From Bradyrhizobium sp. SRL28 (GTDB lineage Bacteria; Pseudomonadota; Alphaproteobacteria; Rhizobiales; Xanthobacteraceae), in assembly GCF_018596315.1 (NCBI RefSeq), contig NZ_JAHEAG010000003.1, positions 186,001 to 250,000 on the forward strand: a stretch of DNA of 64,000 nucleotides. The letters are read 5' to 3'. A model generated the notes under the pieces. It searched no databases, was not told where the DNA came from, and was given only the letters and a program-made list of their open reading frames with translations. This document shows positions 20,505 to 27,764 of this stretch, one piece after another. The first letter of the stretch is position 1. The number at the start of each line of letters is the position of its first letter. The position numbers and the translations under genes are program-made.

Positions 20505-21644
20505 TCATGCGCTCTTGTTTCTTGGTGCGTTTTCTTCTCGCGAAGTGCTGCGCACTTCGCTTGAAAACGCTGCGCTCGGCGCGGCGACCAGGCGGTCGGC
20601 GGCGTCGAATACAAAGACATTATTGGGATCGAGGACGGCATCGAGCACATGGCCGGGCTCGTATTCATGCACGCCCGGCAGCACCGCAACCCAGTTCGAG
20701 GCATCGCGGTTGAGATGCACAAAACTTTCCGAACCGGTGATCTCGGTCACGGTGACGGTGGCATGAAATGCGTGGCGGCCGGCGATGCCGCTGGCCACCT
20801 CAAGCTGGTGGGCGCGGAAGCCGACGCGATAGGGCCCGTCGGAAAGCTTCGCATAGAGCCCGGTGGCCGGCGCCTGGATGCCGCCGGCATAGGCGACCTG
20901 GCCGTTCTTCTTCTCGATGCCGACGATGTTGAGCGGCGGATCGGAGAACACCTGTGCAACCCGCAGCGTATCGGGACGGCGATAGACCTGCGATGTATTG
21001 CCGGCCTGCAGCACCTGACCTTCCCACATGCACACGGTGTCACCGCCGAGCAGCAAAGCCTCCGAGGGTTCGGTGGTCGCATAGACGAAGATCGCGCCCG
21101 ACGCTTCGAAGATGCGCGGCAGTTCGGCGCGCAGTTCCTCGCGCAGCTTGTAATCGAGATTGGCGAGCGGCTCGTCGAGTAGCACGAGGTCAGCGCCCTT
21201 GACCAGCGCGCGCGCGATCGCGGTGCGCTGCTGCTGGCCGCCCGACAATTGCAGCGGCGTGCGCTTCAGATAGGGCTCGAGCCGCAGCAGCTTTGCGGCT
21301 TCCTGGACGCGCCGGTCGATCTCCTCGCGCGGCCGGCCCTGCACCCGCAGCGGCGAAGCGATGTTCTCATACACTGTCAGCGAGGGGTAATTGATGAACT
21401 GCTGATAGACCATCGCGACCGAGCGCTGCCGCACGTCGGCGCCGGTGACGTCCTTGCCCTCGACCAGCACGCGGCCGGTCGCGGGTTTGTCGAGACCGGC
21501 GAGCAGCCGCATGATCGAGGTCTTGCCCGACAGCGTCGGTCCGAGCAGCACGCTCAGCGTGCCGCGCTCCAGCGTCAGCGAGACATCGCGAATGGTCGGG
21601 ATGCCGTCCACGGTTCGCGTGACGTGTTCGAGCGTGACGCTCAT
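20505..21644 (-). CDS. glpS: Glycerol ABC transporter ATPase GlpS, no switch histidine
   Basis: A 379-residue ABC ATPase with a TOBE-like C-terminal domain. Walker A (GPTLSGKT, 35-42), the Q-loop (YQQF), the signature (LSGGQQQR, 133-140) and Walker B (LVLLDEP, E158) are intact. The switch histidine is missing: the region reads YATTEPSEAL, with Thr191 where MalK-type proteins have His. The last 20 residues (AFSSEVRSTSREENAPRNKS) are encoded by a 44-bp palindromic repeat shared with the thioesterase gene. It overlaps the end of glpD by 4 nt. Confidence 0.92.
   Translation of the reverse strand: MSVTLEHVTRTVDGIPTIRDVSLTLERGTLSVLLGPTLSGKTSIMRLLAGLDKPATGRVLVEGKDVTGADVRQRSVAMVYQQFINYPSLTVYENIASPLRVQGRPREEIDRRVQEAAKLLRLEPYLKRTPLQLSGGQQQRTAIARALVKGADLVLLDEPLANLDYKLREELRAELPRIFEASGAIFVYATTEPSEALLLGGDTVCMWEGQVLQAGNTSQVYRRPDTLRVAQVFSDPPLNIVGIEKKNGQVAYAGGIQAPATGLYAKLSDGPYRVGFRAHQLEVASGIAGRHAFHATVTVTEITGSESFVHLNRDASNWVAVLPGVHEYEPGHVLDAVLDPNNVFVFDAADRLVAAPSAAFSSEVRSTSREENAPRNKSA
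20527..20570. repeat. 44-bp palindromic repeat inside glpS coding end
   Basis: GCGTTTTC at one end is inverted as GAAAACGC at the other. The element matches 27316-27359 at 35 of 44 positions by my count and sits in the same reading frame and orientation relative to its gene, giving the peptide AFSSEV in both. Confidence 0.7.
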
Positions 21645-23215
21645 GGCCGCCCTCCCGCTTCACGCAAGGGACGTTCGCCGGGGGCGCGATGGGTTTTGAT
21701 CCACTCGTCGAGCGCGGCGATTTCATCTGGCGACAGCCGCAATCCGAGCTTGGACCTTCGCCATACCACGTCATCGGCAGTGCAGGCCCATTCGTTCGAC
21801 ATCAGGTACCTGACTTCGCTTTCGGTCAGGGTAGCGCCAAACGACTGGCCGAGATCGGCAAATGATTTCGCGTTGCCGAGCAATTTTGTCGCACGCGTGC
21901 CATAGGCATGCGCGAGCCGGTTGGCATGCGCGGGGGTGAGGAACGGATATTCCCGCGTCAGTTCCGCCGTCAGCGCGGCGACCGCCGAAACATCCATGTC
22001 GCCGCCGGGCAGCGGCGCCTTGCCGGTCCAACCTTCCTTCTCTTTCGCGCTGCGCAACTGGGGCGCGAGCCGCTCCAGCGCTTCTTCCGCCAGGCGCCGA
22101 TAGGTCGTGATCTTGCCCCCATAGATCGACAGCAACGGCGCGCCACCCGGCGTATCGAGCTCGAATACATAGTCGCGGGTCGCAGCTTTCGCTTCGCTGG
22201 CGCCGTCGTCATAGAGCGGCCGCACGCCGGAATAGGTCCAGACGACATCCGCAGGCAGCACCGGCTTTTTCAGATATTCACTGGCCGACGCACAGAGATA
22301 TTGAATCTCCTCAGGGGAGGCTTTCACCTTGGCCGGATCGCCGTCGTAGTCGCGATCGGTGGTGCCGATCAGCGTGAAATCATCCTGGTAGGGAATGACG
22401 AAGATGATGCGGCCGTCGGCGTTCTGGAACATGTAGGCGCGGTCGTGCTCATAGAGCTTGCGCACCACGATGTGGGAGCCCTGCACCAGCCGCACTTTTG
22501 CACGCGCGTTGACGCCCGAACCTGACGAGAGCACCTGTTCGACCCACGGGCCGCCGGCATTGACCAGCGCGCGCGCCTGGATGGTCGTGCGCTCTCCACT
22601 GATCGTGTTCTCGACGGTGACTTGCCAGACGCCGTCGATTTGACGGATCTCGACCGCGCGCGATCGGGTGCGGATTTCGGCGCCGCGATCGGCGGCGTCC
22701 CGCGCGGTGAGCACGACGAGGCGCGCGTCGTCGACGAAGCAATCGGAATATTCAAAGCCTTTGGTGTAGCGGTTGGCGATCAAGGGCTTGCCCACCTCGT
22801 CATGGACGAGATCGACCGAACGCGTCGGCGGCAGCAGATGACGACCGCCGATATGGTCGTACAGAAACAATCCTAGCCTGAGCAGCCAGGCCGGACGCAG
22901 GCCGGAGTGGTGCGGCAAAACGAAACGCAACGGCCTGATGATGTGGGGTGCAATCTGCCAGAGGATTTCGCGCTCGATCAGCGCCTCGCGGACCAGCCTG
23001 AACTCATAATATTCGAGGTAGCGCAGCCCGCCATGCACCAATTTGGTCGACCAGGACGACGTCCCGCTCGCCAAGTCGTTCATTTCACACAGGAAAACGG
23101 AATTGCCCCGGCCCACCGCATCGCGTGCGATGCCGCAGCCGTTGATGCCGCCTCCGATGATGGCGAGGTCGAATACCCGATCCAACAGACGTTTCCCCGG
23201 CGATCGCCTCTTCAC
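21641..23215 (-). CDS. glpD: Glycerol-3-phosphate dehydrogenase GlpD
   Basis: A 524-residue FAD-dependent dehydrogenase that oxidises glycerol 3-phosphate to dihydroxyacetone phosphate at the inner membrane. It has the FAD motif DLAIIGGGINGCGIARDAVG, the family block GTSSWSTKLVHGGLRYLEYYEF, and FTLIGTTDRDYDGDP. The C-terminal domain (from about residue 390) is typical of aerobic GlpD. The start is GTG at 23215 with AAG-type spacing upstream. It leads the transporter genes and overlaps glpS by 4 nt. No glycerol kinase (glpK) is in the window, so it must be encoded elsewhere. Confidence 0.95.
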   Translation of the reverse strand: MKRRSPGKRLLDRVFDLAIIGGGINGCGIARDAVGRGNSVFLCEMNDLASGTSSWSTKLVHGGLRYLEYYEFRLVREALIEREILWQIAPHIIRPLRFVLPHHSGLRPAWLLRLGLFLYDHIGGRHLLPPTRSVDLVHDEVGKPLIANRYTKGFEYSDCFVDDARLVVLTARDAADRGAEIRTRSRAVEIRQIDGVWQVTVENTISGERTTIQARALVNAGGPWVEQVLSSGSGVNARAKVRLVQGSHIVVRKLYEHDRAYMFQNADGRIIFVIPYQDDFTLIGTTDRDYDGDPAKVKASPEEIQYLCASASEYLKKPVLPADVVWTYSGVRPLYDDGASEAKAATRDYVFELDTPGGAPLLSIYGGKITTYRRLAEEALERLAPQLRSAKEKEGWTGKAPLPGGDMDVSAVAALTAELTREYPFLTPAHANRLAHAYGTRATKLLGNAKSFADLGQSFGATLTESEVRYLMSNEWACTADDVVWRRSKLGLRLSPDEIAALDEWIKTHRAPGERPLREAGGRP

Positions 23216-23245
23216 TTCGGCGATTTTACTTTCGGATCGGAGTTA

Positions 23246-23277
23246 ATCACAAAGAAAAACGAAAGCAAGACGAAAGC
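23246..23277 (-). promoter_or_regulatory. Direct repeats upstream of glpD, putative DeoR/GlpR operator
   Basis: Read on the minus strand, GCTTTCGT occurs twice (at 23258-23265 and 23269-23276, 11 bp apart), followed 10 bp later by the weaker copy TCTTTGT (23248-23254). Spaced direct repeats of this kind are usual for DeoR-family repressors. The site lies about 35-60 bp upstream of the glpD start codon. Confidence 0.4.
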
Positions 23278-23315
23278 GCGGAACTTGAGGGGGAAGCCTC
23301 CAAATTGATCGGGGG

Positions 23316-24233
23316 TCAGCTTCGGCGTCTTGGAAGCGGACCTGCGCTCACGACGTAAACGCCTGCGGAAATCCCGGCGATCGCAATCCAGTCCGTCGCC
23401 GTCGGCCACTCGCCGAGAATCGGAATTGCCATGACCGCTGTCATCGCCGGGGACAGCGCGGCAAATGCGGCCCCGCTCGAGGCGCCGAGGATGCTGACGG
23501 CGCGCCCGTAGAAGACGAGGGACACGATGGCGGTCAGAAGCCCCTGCACGAACGCTTGAAGCGCCAGATCGCTCCATGATGCTCTTGCGAAACTCGCACC
23601 CTCCAAGAACAAATAAGCGGGCATGTAGAGAAACAAGGCGCCGACGGCGGCGACCCCCGCCGCGTGCAGCCCATCGAGCCGCGCGTGACGCATCGCGATG
23701 GTGTAGCAGGCCCACGCCACCGCTGATCCAAGAAACAGCGCGTGCCCGATCGTCTGCCCGGACCCGATCGCGCTGCCGGCACCCCAGGCGATGCCGAAGA
23801 CGCCGAGCAGGATCAGCACGAAGCCGATCTTTTTCGCAGCCGTGAACGGCTCTTGCAGGATCGCCGCGGCAAGCAGCGCGACGGCCAGCGGCATGACCCC
23901 GGGAAACAGCGCGCCGGCATGCGCCGCGGGCGCGAACAGCAGGCCTGCGTTCGCGAGCAGGACGGGAGCGCCGCCACCCAGGACGATCGCCGCCAGCCCA
24001 ATCAAGCCGAGACGCTTAAGAGCAAGGCCCTTGCTCACGACGTACGGCAGCAGGACCAAACCGGCCACGCCGAAACGAAGCGCAGCGATGTCCCATGGCG
24101 TGAGGCTGGTCTTGAGACCCAGGCGAGCCACAACGATCCATCCGGACCAGATGCTGACGGCGGCGAGGCCATAGAGGGCGCCGCGGACATATTCCGCAGT
24201 GGTGCGCGCCGGGACGGCAAAATCCGTCATCAT
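23316..24233 (-). CDS. EamA/DMT-family transporter
   Basis: A 305-residue inner-membrane protein with about ten helices forming two EamA repeats (about residues 18-140 and 155-300). Typical sequences are GLAAVSIWSGWIVVARLG and ALSPAMTAVMAIPILGEWPT. DMT proteins export metabolites or amino acids; the substrate cannot be read. The frame opens with TTG at 24236, followed by ATG at 24233 and again at 24230; CCGGAG upstream supports one of the ATGs. It is transcribed divergently from a CGNR regulator that probably controls it. Confidence 0.88.
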   Translation of the reverse strand: MMTDFAVPARTTAEYVRGALYGLAAVSIWSGWIVVARLGLKTSLTPWDIAALRFGVAGLVLLPYVVSKGLALKRLGLIGLAAIVLGGGAPVLLANAGLLFAPAAHAGALFPGVMPLAVALLAAAILQEPFTAAKKIGFVLILLGVFGIAWGAGSAIGSGQTIGHALFLGSAVAWACYTIAMRHARLDGLHAAGVAAVGALFLYMPAYLFLEGASFARASWSDLALQAFVQGLLTAIVSLVFYGRAVSILGASSGAAFAALSPAMTAVMAIPILGEWPTATDWIAIAGISAGVYVVSAGPLPRRRS

Positions 24234-24257
24234 CAACTCCGGACATCAATGGACGGC

Positions 24258-24291
24258 TCATAACCCTTTTGGTATATTTTACAGGTTATGA
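24258..24291. promoter_or_regulatory. 8-bp inverted repeat in divergent promoter
   Basis: TCATAACC (24258-24265) and GGTTATGA (24284-24291) are a perfect inverted repeat separated by 18 bp, in the 54-bp gap between the EamA transporter and the CGNR regulator. The right arm includes the regulator's start codon. It is a candidate operator, probably autoregulatory. Confidence 0.4.
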
Positions 24292-24911
24292 TGGAGCACG
24301 ACGTGAGGCAAGCAGAACGCGCCAATCCGTTCGAATGGAGCGGCGGCCATCCGGCTCTGGACCTCGTGAACACCCTGGATGAGCGGCCCTCGCCCACGCC
24401 GATCGAGAACCTGGCAACGTATCATGACCTGACACGCTTCGCGGCACTGGCGGGACTGCTCGATCGTCGGACTGCCGCACATCTGCAACGGCTCGATAAC
24501 CGCTCCGGCTCGCATATCGTGAACCGCGCGCGCAAGCTTCGCGAGCACCTTCATGATGTGCTGGCTGCTGCAAATTCAGGGCGGCCCGCGCGACAGGGCG
24601 ATCTCGATGCGCTATCCGCCGCGATCCAGGCGGCACATGCGGCCCGGACCCTGGTCTCCTCGCCCTCGCCCGGATTGGCCAATCGCCGCTGGTCTCCCGC
24701 GCTGACGCGCGGAATTCCCCTGCACGCCTGTTCGCTCGCTATCGAATGTCTGCTCGTTGACGAGGATCGCAAAAGAATTCGTAAATGTAGCGCCTCGGAC
24801 TGCGACGTCTATTACCTCGACACCAGCAAGGGCCGGCGCCGGCAATGGTGCAGCATGAAAGGCTGCGGAAATCGCGAAAAACAACGGCGATGGCGTTCCG
24901 CGACGCGATAG
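24288..24911 (+). CDS. CGNR zinc-finger transcriptional regulator (ABATE domain)
   Basis: A 207-residue protein with an N-terminal ABATE domain (ERANPFEWSGGHPALDLVNTLDERP) and a C-terminal CGNR zinc finger. The finger reads KCSASDCDVYYLDTSKGRRR followed by QWCSMKGCGNREKQRRWR, with the Cys pairs and the CGNR motif intact. Such proteins are putative stress-linked transcription regulators. The ATG at 24288 or 24291 sits within a palindromic site. The divergent EamA transporter is the likely target. No clear Shine-Dalgarno sequence precedes it, so the message may be leaderless or nearly so. Confidence 0.85.
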   Translation: MMEHDVRQAERANPFEWSGGHPALDLVNTLDERPSPTPIENLATYHDLTRFAALAGLLDRRTAAHLQRLDNRSGSHIVNRARKLREHLHDVLAAANSGRPARQGDLDALSAAIQAAHAARTLVSSPSPGLANRRWSPALTRGIPLHACSLAIECLLVDEDRKRIRKCSASDCDVYYLDTSKGRRRQWCSMKGCGNREKQRRWRSATR

Positions 24912-24921
24912 GGCCGAAGCG

Positions 24922-25755
24922 CTATCGCAGTCGCACGGCGGCGGGAGGAGGAATCGGCTCGCCCGGCTCGTCGATATCCGCCGCCGGCTTCTCCATCGCC
25001 TCGACCACTTCGATGCCCCGATGGTGGCAGATGCTGGCAAGGCCCGCCGGCAGCGGCGCATCGGTGACAAAGGTCTGGATCTGGCTGAGATGGGCGATGC
25101 GCACCGGGGCGCTGCGCCGGAGTTTTGTCGAGTCTGCGACCAGCATGACGCTGCGCGCATTGGCAATGATCGCCTGCGCCGCCTGCACCTCGCGATAGTC
25201 GAAGTCCAAAAGCGCGCCCTCCTCGTCGATCGCGGATGCGCCGATGATGGCGTAATCGACCTTGAACTGGCCGATCAGGCTGATCGCGGTCGAGCCGATC
25301 ACCGCGCCGTCGGCACGACGCACCGCGCCACCCGCCACGATCACCTCGATGCGCGGGTGCCGGTAGAGCAGCATCGCGACGTTGAGGTTATTGGTGATGA
25401 CGAGCAGGTCCTCATGCGAGGTCAGTGCGCTCGCGACTTCTTCCGTCGTGGTACCGATGTTGATGAACAGCGAGCAGCCGTTCGGAATCCGCGACGCCGC
25501 GGCGATGCCGATCGCCCGCTTCTCTTCCGCCGCCACGAACCGCCGCGCCTCATAGGCGAGGTTTTCGACGCCGGAGGCGATGATGGCGCCGCCATGGATG
25601 CGGGTCAGCGAGCGCTGGTCGCAGAGGTCGTTGAGATCCTTGCGGATGGTCTGCGCCGAAACCTCGAAACGCTTGGCGAGGTCTTCCACCATCACCCGGC
25701 CAAAGGCGCGGGCGATGTTCAGGATTTCAGTCTGACGGTGGGACAGTCCGGCCAT
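24922..25755 (-). CDS. glpR: DeoR-family repressor, probable GlpR
   Basis: A 277-residue DeoR/GlpR-type regulator. The N-terminal winged helix contains 'SHRQTEILNIARAFGRVMVE' and the DeoR signature VSAQTIRKDLNDLCDQRSLTRIHGGA. The sugar-phosphate-sensing domain has INIGTTTEEVASAL and ITNNLNVAMLL and ends in a Pro-rich tail. Glycerol 3-phosphate is the effector of E. coli GlpR. Assignment to the glp operon rests on distance (about 1.7 kb upstream, same strand) and on matching direct repeats before glpD. The EamA/CGNR pair between them suggests a later insertion. Confidence 0.85.
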   Translation of the reverse strand: MAGLSHRQTEILNIARAFGRVMVEDLAKRFEVSAQTIRKDLNDLCDQRSLTRIHGGAIIASGVENLAYEARRFVAAEEKRAIGIAAASRIPNGCSLFINIGTTTEEVASALTSHEDLLVITNNLNVAMLLYRHPRIEVIVAGGAVRRADGAVIGSTAISLIGQFKVDYAIIGASAIDEEGALLDFDYREVQAAQAIIANARSVMLVADSTKLRRSAPVRIAHLSQIQTFVTDAPLPAGLASICHHRGIEVVEAMEKPAADIDEPGEPIPPPAAVRLR

Positions 25756-25990
25756 GGCGGCACCCTTGAGATACAGACTTAGGGCACAAAGTTGCCGTTA
25801 TGGTGCGGCTGATTGGGGCCGCGGTCAACGAGGGAGATCGACCGCGAGGGCGCTTGGCGGGGCGAAACAACGAATCCTGGTTAAAGCGACCGCGTCCGAA
25901 GCCATGCAAACTACAATGCGCGCGGCCGCTCGACAAAGCAATTTGTGGCTGCAACACTGTGATAACAACCAGAAACGAATGGAGGAAACC

Positions 25991-26446
25991 ATGAACATCG
26001 ATCGCCGTCAGCTCGCCTTGCCCGTACTCGCACTTGGGCTTGGAATTGGGCTCATGAGCGTCGCCCCCGCTTTTGCCGGTGCGGATGAGGATGCCATCGC
26101 GAAGAACGTGGAAGCCTTCCGTGCGGCGCAGGCGGCTGGCAATGCCGATGGGATTGCCCCGCTCTGCGCGGAAGAACTCAGCTACAGCCACTCCAGCGGA
26201 GCTGTCGACGACAAGGCAGCACTGCTGGCGGGCGTCAAGAATGCGAAATACAAATGGACGTCGCTTGAATACAAGGACCCCGCGATCCGTATCGTCGGTC
26301 CGGCCGCCATCGTGCGCTTCAACTTCGTCGGCGAGCAGGAGTTCACCGACGGCAAGAAGACGCCGCAGAACCTGCACATCCTGATGAACTGGCAGAAGCA
26401 GGGTTCGGACTGGAAGCTGCTGTCCCGGGCGGCCACCAAGCTCTGA
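25991..26446 (+). CDS. Exported SnoaL/NTF2-like protein
   Basis: A 151-residue protein with a signal peptide (about residues 1-29, ending VAPAFAGAD) and an NTF2-like domain of the DUF4440/SnoaL type: IAKNVEAFRAAQAAGNADGI, then LSYSHSSGAVDDKAALLAGV and a final strand HILMNWQKQGSDWKLLSRAA. The start at 25991 follows GGAGGAAACC, a strong ribosome binding site. Such domains bind small hydrophobic ligands or act as isomerases; no catalytic residues can be assigned. It stands alone next to glpR, divergently transcribed. Confidence 0.85.
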   Translation: MNIDRRQLALPVLALGLGIGLMSVAPAFAGADEDAIAKNVEAFRAAQAAGNADGIAPLCAEELSYSHSSGAVDDKAALLAGVKNAKYKWTSLEYKDPAIRIVGPAAIVRFNFVGEQEFTDGKKTPQNLHILMNWQKQGSDWKLLSRAATKL

Positions 26447-26469
26447 CCAGCGGGCACCGGCGCTGGCGG

Positions 26470-26658
26470 TTACGCCGCCAGCGGCATCCCGCTGGCAAGA
26501 CGCCGGGCCGCGCGCTCGGCCTCGCGGGCGTTGCGGAATATCTGCCCTTCCAGCCGGTTGAAACGGTGCGAGGCGGCAAAGAACCGATAGCCGCCGGGAG
26601 CGCGCACGATAATCCCTGCCGGCTGCGAGCCGACCTCGATGATATAGGTGTCCGACAT
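26470..26658 (-). CDS. Small hypothetical protein
   Basis: A 62-residue protein starting MSDTYIIEVGSQPAGIIVRA. Two short beta strands (YIIEVGSQPAGIIV and GYRFFAAS) are followed by a basic amphipathic helix (EGQIFRNAREAERAARRLAS). It looks like a compact beta-beta-alpha protein. The longer frame to 26997 runs antisense through the neighbouring gene and is rejected. The ribosome binding site (AGGCTGGG) is weak. Function unknown. Confidence 0.55.
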   Translation of the reverse strand: MSDTYIIEVGSQPAGIIVRAPGGYRFFAASHRFNRLEGQIFRNAREAERAARRLASGMPLAA

Positions 26659-26800
26659 GGCCCAGCCTGTGATTTCTTCCGGGCTTACAACGGGTTGCAC
26701 GGCGAATTGTTCCGCTCCCACCGTTGCGCCGCAAGGCCGACCTATGTCAAAGCTGGTCGCGGAATAGCTAGCGAATCGTCCAATTGGCCGGAGAACTGAC

Positions 26801-27235
26801 ATGATGCCGAAATTCGCGCTCTCGATGCTGGTTGCCCTTGCGGTTTGCGCACCGCTCCAGGAGGCGGCGGCGCAGGAAAGCACGCTCGGAGGCGCGCTGT
26901 TCGGCGGCGCCGCAGGCGCTATTGTCGGCGGCGCGCTGGGTGGCGGCCGCGGGGCCGCGATCGGCGCCATCGTCGGCGCAGGCACCGGAGCGGCCATCGG
27001 CGCTCAGGGCGAGCCGCGCCCCGGCGGCTACCGCTGGTATCAAGGCGGCTGCTACGTGGAACAGCCCGGCGGCTGGGCCGCGGTTTCGCCGCGCTATTGC
27101 GGGGTGCAGGCGCAATACGCCCCTCCGCCGCCGCGATATTACGACGACACGCCGCGCTGCATGCGCTCGCAGAGTTATGACCCGCGCCGTGGCACGTTCA
27201 TCGGACGTGACGGCTACGAGCGTCCCTGCCCGTAA
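26801..27235 (+). CDS. Exported glycine-zipper protein
   Basis: A 144-residue protein with a signal peptide (about residues 1-25, ending EAAAQES) followed by a glycine zipper of repeated GGALFGGAAGAIVGGALGGG type (about residues 29-68). This resembles the Gly-zipper 2TM (Rick_17kDa-like) domain, which usually inserts in or associates with membranes. The C-terminal half is Tyr/Pro-rich with four cysteines (GGCYVE, YCGVQ, RCMRS and the final RPCP). The ATG at 26801 has CCGGAG upstream. Likely an envelope protein; no partner is evident. Confidence 0.8.
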   Translation: MMPKFALSMLVALAVCAPLQEAAAQESTLGGALFGGAAGAIVGGALGGGRGAAIGAIVGAGTGAAIGAQGEPRPGGYRWYQGGCYVEQPGGWAAVSPRYCGVQAQYAPPPPRYYDDTPRCMRSQSYDPRRGTFIGRDGYERPCP

Positions 27236-27263
27236 GGATCACGTCTTGATCACGCCGTCCGGG

Positions 27264-27363
27264 CTAGAGTCCCGTTTCGATGAATCGAAACGGAACTCTA
27301 GATTTTTGATTTGACGCGTTTTCTTAACGCGAACCGGTTTCCACTTCGCTCGAAAACGCTTTG
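27264..27363. repeat. Composite repeat: 38-nt hairpin plus 44-bp palindrome
   Basis: CTAGAGT with CCGTTTCGAT is inverted as ATCGAAACGG with ACTCTAG (27264-27301, one mismatch, GA loop). Then comes a T-rich stretch and a 44-bp palindrome (27316-27359). The hairpin plus TTTTT could terminate the plus-strand glycine-zipper gene. The right part encodes the last residues and the stop codon of the minus-strand thioesterase. Confidence 0.7.
27316..27359. repeat. 44-bp palindromic repeat at thioesterase coding end
   Basis: This is the second copy of the GCGTTTTC...GAAAACGC element found in glpS. It contains the thioesterase stop codon (27324-27326), so only part of it is translated here. Confidence 0.7.
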
Positions 27364-27764
27364 ACCGGCTGCGGACGGCCGTTATCGTCGATCGAGACGT
27401 AGGTGAAATTGCCGTCCGTCACCAGGATTGACTGCAACTCCTTGCGGCGCACGACCCATGCTTCGAGATGGACCGTGATCGAGGTGCGCCCGACCCGCAC
27501 CAGATTGGCGTAGACCGAAACGAGATCACCGACATAGACCGCTTTGCGGAAATTCATCGCCTCGATCGCGACGGTCACGGTGCGCGATTTGGTGATCTTG
27601 GAGGCGAACACGCCGCCGCCGATGTCCATCTGGCTGAGCAGCCAGCCGCCAAAAATGTCGCCATTGGCGTTGGTGTCGGCGGGCATCGCCAGCGTGCGAA
27701 TGCAGAGATCACCGCGCGGTTCTGTCTCGGTGTTGACCGGCGCCTGCACATGGGTCTCCGTCAC
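27324..27764 (-). CDS. Acyl-CoA thioesterase (YciA/hotdog fold)
   Basis: A 146-residue hotdog-fold thioesterase. The family block runs RTLAMPADTNANGDIFGGWL, then LSQMDIGGGVFASK with the catalytic Asp, followed by VGDLVSVYANLVRVGRTSITV. It hydrolyses acyl-CoAs, probably to free CoA during beta-oxidation. The start is GTG at 27764, overlapping the stop of the upstream bifunctional gene (GTGA); the long frame to 28133 is rejected. The last eleven residues (AFSSEVETGSR) are encoded by the palindromic repeat at 27316-27359. Confidence 0.88.
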   Translation of the reverse strand: MTETHVQAPVNTETEPRGDLCIRTLAMPADTNANGDIFGGWLLSQMDIGGGVFASKITKSRTVTVAIEAMNFRKAVYVGDLVSVYANLVRVGRTSITVHLEAWVVRRKELQSILVTDGNFTYVSIDDNGRPQPVKAFSSEVETGSR

